From positions 1 through 64,000 of the forward strand of contig NZ_JAAVUY010000007.1 of the NCBI RefSeq assembly GCF_018449695.1: a stretch of 64,000 bases of DNA, given 5' to 3'. The first letter of the stretch is position 1. The number at the start of each line of letters is the position of its first letter. Positions 8,325 to 15,999 of the stretch are shown in pieces. The notes beneath the pieces were generated by a model, which was not told the DNA's origin, made no database searches, and saw only the letters and a list, made by a program, of their open reading frames with translations. The DNA comes from Bradyrhizobium sp. dw_411. GTDB taxonomy: Bacteria; Pseudomonadota; Alphaproteobacteria; Rhizobiales; Xanthobacteraceae. A program made the translations under genes and the position numbers.

Positions 8325-9361
8325 CAGATTTATTACAGCCGAATATCAGTTCGGTTACATGTGTGGAGCGGTCAATGAGTCTGGAATGGCGTGAGCAATC
8401 AGGTTCCTTGTCGAGGTCCTTGTCGCGATCAATGACGCGTTCAGTGTCGCGTTCCCTTGCCTGGTCGAATCCGCTGGCCTGGTGGTGGAGCATGCTGACG
8501 CTGGTCAGCGGCGTGAACATCGCGGTCTGGTTCCTGCTCTATCGCGAGCTGCGCGAACAGACGGCAGGCAGTCTCGTCAGCACATCCGGCATCGAGATCA
8601 TGCTGCTGCTCTGCGCGGCCTATGTGTTCGGCTGCGCCTTCAGGTCGTTCCTGCCGCGCGCCGATGTGCAGCGGATTTGCCTGTTCGACACCTGGCTGTC
8701 GAGCGTGGTGGTCGGCCGCTCGGTCGCGACCGTGGCGGAAGTCGCGTTCGCGGTGCAGTGGGCGATGATGCTGCATCAATTGGGCACCGTCACGGGCGCC
8801 GACACCGTCGTGAATATCGCGTGGGTGATCGTGCCGTTGATCCTGATCGCCGAATGCTTCTCGTGGTACGCGGTGCTGACCACCCATTATCTCGGCAACG
8901 CGATCGAAAATTCGATCTGGGCGGTAGCGTTCTTCCTCGCGGGCATCGGGCTGTGCAGACTGCTGCCGGAATTCGACGGCGCGGTTCGCGCGATCCTTGT
9001 CGTCAACATTGTTGGGATCGCCGCCTATCTGGCGTTCCTGATGACCATCGACGTCCCGATGTACCTGAACCGATGGCGCACCGAAGTCGCTGATGGCGGC
9101 AAGTTGCTGCTGCGGCCGATCGAGGGTTTGCGTGACGTCAGCACACGCTGGGTCGTGACCCACGATATCGCGGAGTGGAAGGGCGAACTCACCTGGATGG
9201 CGCTGTATTTCAGCATGGCGGTGTGGGCCAGCCTCGCGCTGTGCGTGTTCTACGCCTCAGCGGATCAGCTTCCGCGCTATCGCACCCATGCGGTGGTGGT
9301 GAGCCAGTCACTTGATGTGCCGGCACAGCCTAACCTCTCTCATCCGTCGTCCCGGCCTTGA
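8321..9361 (+). CDS. multi-spanning membrane protein with Arg/Ser-repeat N-terminus
   Basis: A 346-residue protein I do not recognise. Residues 29-48 read SLSRSLSRSMTRSVSRSLAW, a short Arg-Ser repeat. About seven hydrophobic segments follow, from about residue 55 to 315, so it is an inner-membrane protein with a basic cytoplasmic N-terminus. An alternative start at 8375 (M-S-L-E-W) has a better ribosome-binding site (GGAG, 7 nt) and keeps the repeat. The last codons, H-P-S-S-R-P-stop, are supplied by a REP-like palindrome, so the original C-terminus has probably been replaced. No catalytic motif is visible. Confidence 0.75.
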   Translation: MTDLLQPNISSVTCVERSMSLEWREQSGSLSRSLSRSMTRSVSRSLAWSNPLAWWWSMLTLVSGVNIAVWFLLYRELREQTAGSLVSTSGIEIMLLLCAAYVFGCAFRSFLPRADVQRICLFDTWLSSVVVGRSVATVAEVAFAVQWAMMLHQLGTVTGADTVVNIAWVIVPLILIAECFSWYAVLTTHYLGNAIENSIWAVAFFLAGIGLCRLLPEFDGAVRAILVVNIVGIAAYLAFLMTIDVPMYLNRWRTEVADGGKLLLRPIEGLRDVSTRWVVTHDIAEWKGELTWMALYFSMAVWASLALCVFYASADQLPRYRTHAVVVSQSLDVPAQPNLSHPSSRP

Positions 9362-9373
9362 GCCGGGACGACG
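9345..9373. repeat. REP-like palindrome, copy 3, overlapping a gene end
   Basis: The same 12-bp arms as copy 1 (CGTCGTCCCGGC and inverse) flank a 5-nt loop, CTTGA. The stop codon of the membrane protein gene (TGA, 9359-9361) is inside the loop. The palindrome also separates this gene from the convergent NHL operon. Confidence 0.85.
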
Positions 9374-9415
9374 TGGAGAGAGTTGTGGCCGACACTATCA
9401 AAATGCTGACCCCAC

Positions 9416-10546
9416 TCACTCCACGCGCCGAAACTTCTGCGCGCGATGTCCGTATCCGACTTCCGCGGTATAGAGGTTGCCCTTGGAGTCGATCGCGATG
9501 TTGTGGACCCATTTGAACTGGCCGGGCTGGCGGCCATGGCGGCCCCATTGGGTCAGCACCTTGCCGTCCTCACGGTTGATCGTGATGATCTGGCCGTTGG
9601 CGCCATCCGCAATGAAAATGTATTTTTGCGCCGGGTCTTCCGACAGCACGAGATCCCAGACCGAACCGTTTTGAAGCGTGTCAGGCTCGATCCGGAATTC
9701 CTTCACGAAAGTGCCGTCCTTGCGGAAAATCTGGATGCGATCGTTGGCGCGGTCGCACACATACACCAGGCCGTCATTGGCGATCCGCACGCAATGCACC
9801 GGATTTGAGAATTGCTCGGACAGCGGCGCATCGGGCTTGTAGGCCGCCATCTTCTCATCACTCGGCTTGTGTCCATACGCACCCCACAGACGCTTGAAGG
9901 CGCCGGTCTTGGCATCGAACACGATGATGCGGCGATTCCTGTAGCCGTCGGCGACGTATAATTCGCCTGCCGGCTCGTCGAGTATCATATGCGCGGGACG
10001 TCCGAGACTATCGGGGCTGTTGGAGTCGCCGGTGGTGCCGGCCTTGCCGATCTGATGCAGGAATTTTCCGTCACCCGTGAAGGTGAGGATCTGTGAATCC
10101 GCATTGTCATTGCCGGCGAGCCAGACATTGCCCTGGCTGACGACGTGAATCCCGTGCTCGTTCCTGGGCCAATCGTAACCCGGCCCGGGACCGCCCCAGG
10201 CCTTGAGCAGATTGCCTTCCTGATCGAACTCAAGCACCGGCGGCGCCGCGGTACAGCACTTGGTCTCCGGCGGATTCTTGGTCGCGCCTTTTTCATCGTC
10301 AAATACGGTGGCGGGGCGATGGATGATCCAGACGTGATCGTTGCGGTCGACCGCGATGCCCGAGACCTGCCCGAGCACCCAATTGCCGGGCAATGGTTTG
10401 GGCCAAAACGGCTCCGGCTGAAATTTCGGCACACCCGGCGCATTGGAGGGTTGGCCCATCGGCGGCGGGAATGTCTGCGCGAAAGCCGGACCTGCGAAAC
10501 CGGCGATAATGACGGCCAACCGCAGCGCCTTGAACGATCCGATCAT
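9416..10546 (-). CDS. periplasmic NHL-repeat beta-propeller protein (distal gene of ABC operon)
   Basis: A 376-residue secreted protein. The signal peptide ends at G-P-A-F-A-Q, and the rest consists of NHL-type repeats with markers such as G-I-A-V-D-R-N-D-H-V-W, L-Y-V-A-D-G-Y-R-N-R-R-I, V-Y-V-C-D-R-A-N-D-R-I-Q-I-F and I-F-I-A-D-G-A-N-G-Q-I. It resembles the lyase-like NHL family that includes peptidyl-amidating lyase, but enzyme activity is not shown. A vicinal Cys-Cys pair occurs in E-T-K-C-C-T. The ATG at 10546 gives better spacing to GGGAGG than the one at 10552. It is the last gene of a seven-gene operon with a second NHL protein. Confidence 0.85.
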   Translation of the reverse strand: MIGSFKALRLAVIIAGFAGPAFAQTFPPPMGQPSNAPGVPKFQPEPFWPKPLPGNWVLGQVSGIAVDRNDHVWIIHRPATVFDDEKGATKNPPETKCCTAAPPVLEFDQEGNLLKAWGGPGPGYDWPRNEHGIHVVSQGNVWLAGNDNADSQILTFTGDGKFLHQIGKAGTTGDSNSPDSLGRPAHMILDEPAGELYVADGYRNRRIIVFDAKTGAFKRLWGAYGHKPSDEKMAAYKPDAPLSEQFSNPVHCVRIANDGLVYVCDRANDRIQIFRKDGTFVKEFRIEPDTLQNGSVWDLVLSEDPAQKYIFIADGANGQIITINREDGKVLTQWGRHGRQPGQFKWVHNIAIDSKGNLYTAEVGYGHRAQKFRRVE

Positions 10547-10610
10547 TATCATTTCCTCCCCTGCCCAATTATCGTTTGTTGTTGCCGTTCATCGTTCGCG
10601 CGGCTGGCGT

Positions 10611-11750
10611 CTACCTCACCTTGACATATTTCCGCAGCACGCGCGGCCGCGGTTCGCCCGCAAACACATTGCCGAATTTATCCACAGTGCCGAACTCCGC
10701 GCCGCTTCCGGTTGTCGTGGCCGGATTGCCGCCGGGATCGAGAATGAAATATTTCACCCAGCCGCTCTGCGCATCACCGATCCGGATGCCCTGTTCGAAA
10801 CCAGGATTTTCGACATTGTCCGACTCGGAATCGTAGACATAGATCAGGTCTTCGTCGTTGTAGGAAAATGCGATCCCGCTCGGCATGCCGAACTGGTGCC
10901 ATGAGGTGAGATATTTGCCGTCCTGATCGAAAATCTGGATCCGCGTATTGACGCGGTCGCACACGAACAGGCGGCCTCGTTTGTCCATCGCGATGCAATG
11001 CGGCGTGAGAAACTCGCCCGGCGCGTATCCCGTTTTGCCCCAGGCCTTGATGAACTTTCCGTCCTTTGAATATTTCACGATGCGGTTGTTCGAGCCGTGC
11101 CCGTCCGCCACGAAGATATCGCCATTGGGCGCGGTCACCACCGCAGCCGGCGACCTGAAATGATAGTCGTCATTCCCGGCCACACCGGGCTCGCCCAGCG
11201 TCATCAGCACCTGCCCATCGGGGCTGAACTTGCGCACGAAGTGCCCGGCCTTGACGCCGGCCTTGGCGGCGATGTTCACCGCCTCCTCGCTCGCCGCATC
11301 GGTCGCCCAGACATTGCCCTCGCGGTCGACATGCAGCCCATGCGGCCAGATGAACATGCCGGCGCCGAAACTTTTGACGACGTTACCCTTGGGATCGAAC
11401 TTGTAGATCGTGTCGTGCGGCTTGAGCTTGCCGTCGGGCAACATGCAATCCACGCCAAAACGCCCGCCTTTGGCAAACACCAGCGGACTGGTCTCGTCGC
11501 ATCGGATAAAGGCCCACACGCTTTCGCCGTCGGTGTCGATATACATCGACGCCGGCGGCCCCATCTCCCGGCCGCCGGGAAGCTTGGCCCATTCGCCACC
11601 GGGAACGCTGGGGCCGCCTCCGTCCGCCAATCCCCGGACCGGACGGTACGGATTATAGCTCGGCGCCTGGGCGAAGCCCGCTGCGTCCATCGCGAGCCAT
11701 GCAGCAAGGCCCCACAGGGCTATCGATCCGGCTCGCAGGATTGTCGACAT
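10611..11750 (-). CDS. periplasmic NHL-repeat beta-propeller protein
   Basis: A 379-residue secreted protein. The signal peptide ends near D-A-A-G-F-A-Q-A, followed by NHL repeats: G-L-H-V-D-R-E-G-N-V-W-A-T-D, D-I-F-V-A-D-G-H-G-S-N-N-R-I-V-K-Y, and L-F-V-C-D-R-V-N-T-R-I-Q-I-F. It shares fold and motif style with the downstream gene at 9416, so the pair probably arose by duplication. The start at 11750 follows GCGAGG. The frame is open to 11792, 11 nt from the upstream gene. It may bind or process the molecule imported by the operon's ABC transporter. That role is inferred from position only. Confidence 0.85.
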   Translation of the reverse strand: MSTILRAGSIALWGLAAWLAMDAAGFAQAPSYNPYRPVRGLADGGGPSVPGGEWAKLPGGREMGPPASMYIDTDGESVWAFIRCDETSPLVFAKGGRFGVDCMLPDGKLKPHDTIYKFDPKGNVVKSFGAGMFIWPHGLHVDREGNVWATDAASEEAVNIAAKAGVKAGHFVRKFSPDGQVLMTLGEPGVAGNDDYHFRSPAAVVTAPNGDIFVADGHGSNNRIVKYSKDGKFIKAWGKTGYAPGEFLTPHCIAMDKRGRLFVCDRVNTRIQIFDQDGKYLTSWHQFGMPSGIAFSYNDEDLIYVYDSESDNVENPGFEQGIRIGDAQSGWVKYFILDPGGNPATTTGSGAEFGTVDKFGNVFAGEPRPRVLRKYVKVR

Positions 11751-11803
11751 CAAAGGCCTCGCGTTCGGAATAAGGGATGTGAAAGCTGCCATGGCTGAAG
11801 CTG

Positions 11804-12601
11804 TCAGCGTGCCGCCGGTGGCGCCAGCCCGGCCTTCACGATAACCGGCACGGCCTCGGGCGATGTCAGAAACCGCAGCAGCGCCTGCGCCGCTTCGGGC
11901 TCGTGGACCGAATTGGTCAGCGCGCCCGCAAAGGAAAACATCGGCTGGACCTCGGCCGGAAGTGCACCGACGAAGCTGATGCCGGGCACCCGGATCAATT
12001 CGCTGACCTGCTGGAAGCCGATTTCCGCCTCGCCGCGCGCAACCAACGCGGCGACCGGTTCGCCGGACGGCGGTCCGCGGATCTTCCGGCTCTTGCCCGC
12101 GATCTCCTGGGCGACGCCGAGTTTGGCAAACAGGGTGGTCGACAAATACGTCCCGCTGCCGCTGTCGGAATAGGCGATCGACTTCGCCGCCAGCAGCGTC
12201 TTGCGCAGCGCTTCGACGCTGCCGATGTCGGGTTTTGGGGCGCCTTCGCGCACCACCATGCCGATCAGCGAACGCGCCAGTTCGGCCTTGCTGTCGGGCC
12301 GCGTCAATCCGCGCTTGCCGAGTTCGTCCGCCGCGCCGCCGTCGAGGATCACGACGTCGGCGGCCTCGCCGCGCAAAAGCCGCGCCGGAATGGCCTCCGG
12401 CGAATCGCCCATCGAGGGGCCGCGCATCGTCACCAGATGATGGCCGCTGGCGCGCTCGAATGCCGGACCCAATTGCTCATAGACGCTGTAAAAGCCGGAC
12501 GAAATCAGCACATGCACGTCTGCCGCAGAGGCCGCCTGCCCCATCCAGAGCACGGCCGCACCGATCGCGAACAGCCATCTTGCCAGTGGCCTTGATTTCA
12601 C
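11804..12601 (-). CDS. ModA-like periplasmic substrate-binding protein
   Basis: A 265-residue type 2 periplasmic binding protein. It has a signal peptide (F-A-I-G-A-A-V-L-W-M-G-Q-A-A-S-A) and the ModA-like pattern V-H-V-L-I-S-S-G-F-Y, A-D-V-V-I-L-D-G and a late S-P-E-A-V-P-V. The GTG at 12601 is placed correctly after GGGAGGAAGCT and was chosen over a GTG 15 nt upstream. It lies 80 nt after the ABC ATPase gene in the same operon, which already has an NMT1-type binding protein, so the operon encodes two different solute receptors. Molybdate is not implied, since relatives bind other anions or organic ligands. Confidence 0.82.
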   Translation of the reverse strand: MKSRPLARWLFAIGAAVLWMGQAASAADVHVLISSGFYSVYEQLGPAFERASGHHLVTMRGPSMGDSPEAIPARLLRGEAADVVILDGGAADELGKRGLTRPDSKAELARSLIGMVVREGAPKPDIGSVEALRKTLLAAKSIAYSDSGSGTYLSTTLFAKLGVAQEIAGKSRKIRGPPSGEPVAALVARGEAEIGFQQVSELIRVPGISFVGALPAEVQPMFSFAGALTNSVHEPEAAQALLRFLTSPEAVPVIVKAGLAPPAAR

Positions 12602-12681
12602 AGCTTCCTCCCACACGGTTCTTGTTGGTTGTTGCCGGCATCGTACCCGGTCAACCGAACTTTGGAAGGGCTCTTGATGCG

Positions 12682-13479
12682 TTAGAGAACGCCGGCATCC
12701 CGGAACAGCGCGCGGATATCGTCGACGATCCCGTGAAAGCGCGGATCGCGCCGGATCGCCGGTTCACGCGGTTGCGGCAAGTCGACCCGGAAACGCCTGA
12801 GGATTCGGCCCGGGCGCGGACTCATGACCACGACCTCATCCGACAGCAGGACCGCTTCCTCGATATCGTGGGTGATCAAAAGCACGGTCTTGCGATGCTC
12901 GGCCCAGAGACGGTTGATATCGGCCTGCATCCGTTCGCGCGTCAGCGCATCCAGCGCGCCGAACGGCTCATCCATGAAAAGCACCGACGGCTCGCACAAC
13001 AGCGCCCGGCAGATCGCCGCGCGCTGGCGCATGCCGCCGGACAGCTCACTCGGATAATTAGCCTCGAACCCGCCCAGGCCCACCTGCGCCAGCAAGGCGC
13101 GGCCCTGTTTGGTTGCGGCCTCGAGATCCAGGCGCTTGATCCGCGCGGGCATGACGACGTTATCCAGGATCGAAAGCCACGGCAGCAGGACGTCGGTCTG
13201 GAACACGATGCCTGCATCCGTGAAGCAATCCTCGAGCAGCTTGCCGTCAATGCGCAACTCGCCTGAACTTGGCCGGTAAAGCCCGGCCGCGAGCATCATC
13301 AGCGTGCTCTTGCCGCAGCCGCTCGGTCCGAGAATCGAAACGAAAGAGCCCGCCGCGATATCGAGGCTGACATCGGTCAATGCATCTACGCGCGCACCGC
13401 GGCGCTGATAGGTCATGCCGACATGCGAGATGGAGATCGACGCACCGCCGCCGGGCGGTCGCGCAGCAGCTTCGGTCAC
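12682..13479 (-). CDS. ABC transporter ATP-binding protein, nitrate/sulfonate/taurine type
   Basis: A 265-residue ABC ATPase. Walker A G-P-S-G-C-G-K-S-T is at 51-59, signature L-S-G-G-M at 146-150, and Walker B L-F-M-D-E-P at 167-172, followed by F-G-A-L-D. Motif style places it with the SsuB/TauB/NrtD importers. The start is GTG, 13 nt after the permease stop. With the permease and NMT1-type binding protein it forms a complete importer at the inner membrane. Confidence 0.95.
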   Translation of the reverse strand: MTEAAARPPGGGASISISHVGMTYQRRGARVDALTDVSLDIAAGSFVSILGPSGCGKSTLMMLAAGLYRPSSGELRIDGKLLEDCFTDAGIVFQTDVLLPWLSILDNVVMPARIKRLDLEAATKQGRALLAQVGLGGFEANYPSELSGGMRQRAAICRALLCEPSVLFMDEPFGALDALTRERMQADINRLWAEHRKTVLLITHDIEEAVLLSDEVVVMSPRPGRILRRFRVDLPQPREPAIRRDPRFHGIVDDIRALFRDAGVL

Positions 13480-13492
13480 GACGCCGTATCCT

Positions 13493-14329
13493 TCACAACG
13501 TCGCTCCCGCCTCGTCCGCCCTGACGGTGCGCAGCGGCGTCGGCAGGACCATCCATTCCAGCAGCACCACCAGCCCGTAAAGCACGCCGCCCATCACCGA
13601 CAACAACACCAGGATGCCGAACAGCAATGGAATCTGGAAATTGTTGTTCGCGATCAACTGCAGATAGCCGAGCCCGCTGCTCGCCGCGATGAACTCGCCG
13701 ACGATGGCGCCGACCACGGCGAAGGTCGCCGAAATCTTGATGCCCGCGAAGATATAGGGCGCCGCGACCGGCAGGCGCACCCGCAGGAATATCTGCATCC
13801 TTGTGGCACCAAATGAACGCATCAGATGGATCATCTCCACCGGCGCACGCTTCATGCCGACCACGGTATTGACGACGATCGCAAAGAACGCGATCGAGAA
13901 CGCGATCAGCACCTTCGGCAACAGTCCGAACCCGAACCACACCACGAAGATCGGCGCGAGCGCGACCTTCGGGATCGATTGGCTGGCGACCAGCAGCGGA
14001 TACAATACGCGGTCCAGCCAGCGCGAATAGACGATCGCCACGCCCAGGGGGATGCCGACGACGATGCTCAGCACAAATCCGGCGGTGGCTTCCGCGAAGG
14101 TCACGGCGGCGTTGACGAGGAGCTGCCGCCATTCGTCGGAGATCGCGCCGGCGATCTGCGTCGGCGACGGCAGCACATAATCGGGAATGCCCGCCAGCCG
14201 CGTCACCGCTTGCCAGATCACGAGCAGCGCAATAAACGCGCCGGCCACGGGCAGCGCGTGGCGCAGTTGAATGATCAGGGATTTCAGGCGTGAGCGCGGC
14301 TCACGACCGCCGTCGTCCGCACCAGCCAT
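13493..14329 (-). CDS. ABC transporter permease, SsuC/TauC type
   Basis: A 278-residue inner-membrane permease with about six helices. The cytoplasmic EAA loop reads M-R-S-F-G-A-T-R-M-Q-I-F-x-R-V-R-L-P near residue 180, where the ATPase docks. Its ATG overlaps the RidA stop by one nucleotide (TGATG), which indicates translational coupling. A soluble N-terminal tail of about 20 residues (G-A-D-D-G-G-R-E-P-R) precedes the first helix. Confidence 0.95.
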   Translation of the reverse strand: MAGADDGGREPRSRLKSLIIQLRHALPVAGAFIALLVIWQAVTRLAGIPDYVLPSPTQIAGAISDEWRQLLVNAAVTFAEATAGFVLSIVVGIPLGVAIVYSRWLDRVLYPLLVASQSIPKVALAPIFVVWFGFGLLPKVLIAFSIAFFAIVVNTVVGMKRAPVEMIHLMRSFGATRMQIFLRVRLPVAAPYIFAGIKISATFAVVGAIVGEFIAASSGLGYLQLIANNNFQIPLLFGILVLLSVMGGVLYGLVVLLEWMVLPTPLRTVRADEAGATL

Positions 14330-14727
14330 CAGGACGCGGCCCGGCGCGCGGCAACGACCTCGACCTCGACGTCATCGTCCTGGTTCAAGCCCGCCACCTC
14401 AACGATAGTCCGCGTCGGCCACGCGCCGCCGAACGCGGCCACATAGGCATCGTTGATCAGCGGCCGGATCCGCGCCATGTCGGTGACGTAGACCCGCGTC
14501 ACCAGGACGGTCGCAAAGGACGCGCCATGATGCTGCAGGGTCTTGTCGATGTGATCGAAGATCAGGCGAATGCGCGCCTCCAGCGTTTCGGCCGGGCGTC
14601 CGGTCGCGGGATCGAGACCGCGCACGCCCGACAGGAACACCATTCCATTCCATTCGACCGCGCGCGCCCACGGGCCGGTGGCGTCGGGCACGTCGGGGAC
14701 TTTGAGGGTGCGAACGATCTCACTCAT
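14329..14727 (-). CDS. RidA/YjgF family enamine/imine deaminase
   Basis: A 132-residue RidA-fold protein. The family signature is seen in V-F-L-S-G-V-R-G-L-D-P-A-T-G and in P-T-R-T-I-V-E-V-A, which carries the conserved Arg. RidA proteins hydrolyse reactive enamines and imines, and catabolic variants act on pathway intermediates. The ATG at 14727 overlaps the end of the binding-protein gene by 8 nt (ATGAGTGA), so it is translationally coupled. A longer frame to 14784 would run further into that gene. Its place inside an ABC operon suggests that the imported compound is an amine or gives an imine on breakdown. Confidence 0.9.
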   Translation of the reverse strand: MSEIVRTLKVPDVPDATGPWARAVEWNGMVFLSGVRGLDPATGRPAETLEARIRLIFDHIDKTLQHHGASFATVLVTRVYVTDMARIRPLINDAYVAAFGGAWPTRTIVEVAGLNQDDDVEVEVVAARRAAS

Positions 14728-15778
14728 CGGCAGGAACGAACGCATTGGTATAGTAGTCGGAGACGGATCTGCCGGGAGCCGCACCGGCCACCGGCGGCGT
14801 AAGAATCTCGATCGTGCTGCGCCAGCCTTCGTCGCTACCGGCGAACAACCGCTTCGGCTCGCCGCGGCCGAGAAAATCCACCAGCTCCTTGACCTGGCCG
14901 AGCGTGGTATCGGCGAACAACACCTTCGGATAGGCGGCTGAGGCGATCTGCGCCGCTTCCTCCGGATGCTCGATGGTGAACTTGAAGGCTTTGGCGGCGG
15001 CGGCGTTGAAACGCTTCACCAGATCGGGCTTGTCGTCGATGGTCTTTTGGGGCGCCGCGAGCGTATAGCCGATCAGCCGAAAACCCCAATCGCCGACCAC
15101 CAGGGTGTTCAACGGCTGCTGCCCGACCTGTTTTTGCAGAACCGGATACTCGTTGGTCATGAAAATATCGGCGAGCACATCGACCTTTTTGGTCAGCAGC
15201 AGATTGAACCGCGCGCCGGGCGCGACCCGCACCACCGTGACCTTGCTCTCATCGATGTTGTTCTTGCGCACGAAGGCCGACCATATCTGGCTGAAGGTCG
15301 CGGTGGCCGTGATCTCGACGGTGCGGCCCTCGATGTCCTTTGGGGTTTTCAGCGACACATCGGACAGCGAGACCATCCCCATCGAGTCGACCTTGCCGAC
15401 GGTCGCAATCGCCTTCAACGGCATGCCGTGATTGACGGCTTCGATCAACTGGACCGACGGCACATAGGCGAAATCATCCTGACCGCCCGCCACGGCCTGC
15501 AACGCCTGGGTTCCGCTGCTGCCTTCCTGGACCTTCACGTCGAGGCCCTGGTCGCGGAAGAACCCTTTTTCAACGCCAACGATGAAGGGCGCGAACTCGC
15601 CTTTCATCTGCCAATTGAGGCGCAAGCTGACGGAATCTGCCGCGGATGCCGAAGTCATTCCGGCGAATACAGCCCCCGTAAACAGCAGGAAACCGGCGAA
15701 CACCCGGCCTATTCCAGAATCGCGCGGCGGTGCGTCGATTGCAGGAAAAACAGCCTCAAACCATCGTTTGCACGTCAT
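14720..15778 (-). CDS. ABC transporter substrate-binding protein, NMT1/SsuA type
   Basis: A 352-residue periplasmic binding protein. A long N-terminal region with a signal helix ends at G-M-T-S-A-S-A-A-D. Next comes L-R-L-N-W-Q-M-K-G-E-F-A-P-F-I-V-G-V-E-K-G-F-F, the typical start of NMT1/THI5-like receptors, then V-Q-E-G-S-S-G-T-Q-A-L-Q-A-V. These bind pyrimidine precursors, alkylsulfonates, riboflavin or other small molecules. It is the first gene of the seven-gene operon, with its promoter in the 15779-15999 gap. The ligand is unknown. Confidence 0.92.
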   Translation of the reverse strand: MTCKRWFEAVFPAIDAPPRDSGIGRVFAGFLLFTGAVFAGMTSASAADSVSLRLNWQMKGEFAPFIVGVEKGFFRDQGLDVKVQEGSSGTQALQAVAGGQDDFAYVPSVQLIEAVNHGMPLKAIATVGKVDSMGMVSLSDVSLKTPKDIEGRTVEITATATFSQIWSAFVRKNNIDESKVTVVRVAPGARFNLLLTKKVDVLADIFMTNEYPVLQKQVGQQPLNTLVVGDWGFRLIGYTLAAPQKTIDDKPDLVKRFNAAAAKAFKFTIEHPEEAAQIASAAYPKVLFADTTLGQVKELVDFLGRGEPKRLFAGSDEGWRSTIEILTPPVAGAAPGRSVSDYYTNAFVPADE

Positions 15779-15831
15779 ATCGACCCCGAGCGATTTAAAT
15801 CAAATCATTTACCCAAACAGCAAGCAAGCGC

Positions 15832-15847
15832 CGCGCCAAATGGCGCG
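15832..15847. promoter_or_regulatory. inverted repeat CGCGCCA-N2-TGGCGCG in a divergent promoter region
   Basis: Perfect 7-bp arms lie between the divergent NHL/ABC operon and the GGDEF-EAL gene. AATTTATTTT follows on the plus strand. It could be an operator, and the short loop makes a terminator unlikely. No matching regulator is encoded next door. Confidence 0.35.
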
Positions 15848-15999
15848 CCAATTTATTTTAACGACGGGCTTTTACCCGCAGATGACGCCTACTTTCGCGA
15901 TGGATCAAGCTTTCGGCGCTGAATTAACAGTTAGGTAACCGACATTGCTAACGCGAACTCTACCCATGGGTTGTATTTATGCTTCGGGGAGACGCGAAA

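Noticed and set aside
11804..12601. Molybdate-binding protein ModA proper
   Set aside because: The fold matches, but the neighbours are an SsuB/SsuC-type ATPase and permease rather than ModBC, so only ModA-like is supported.
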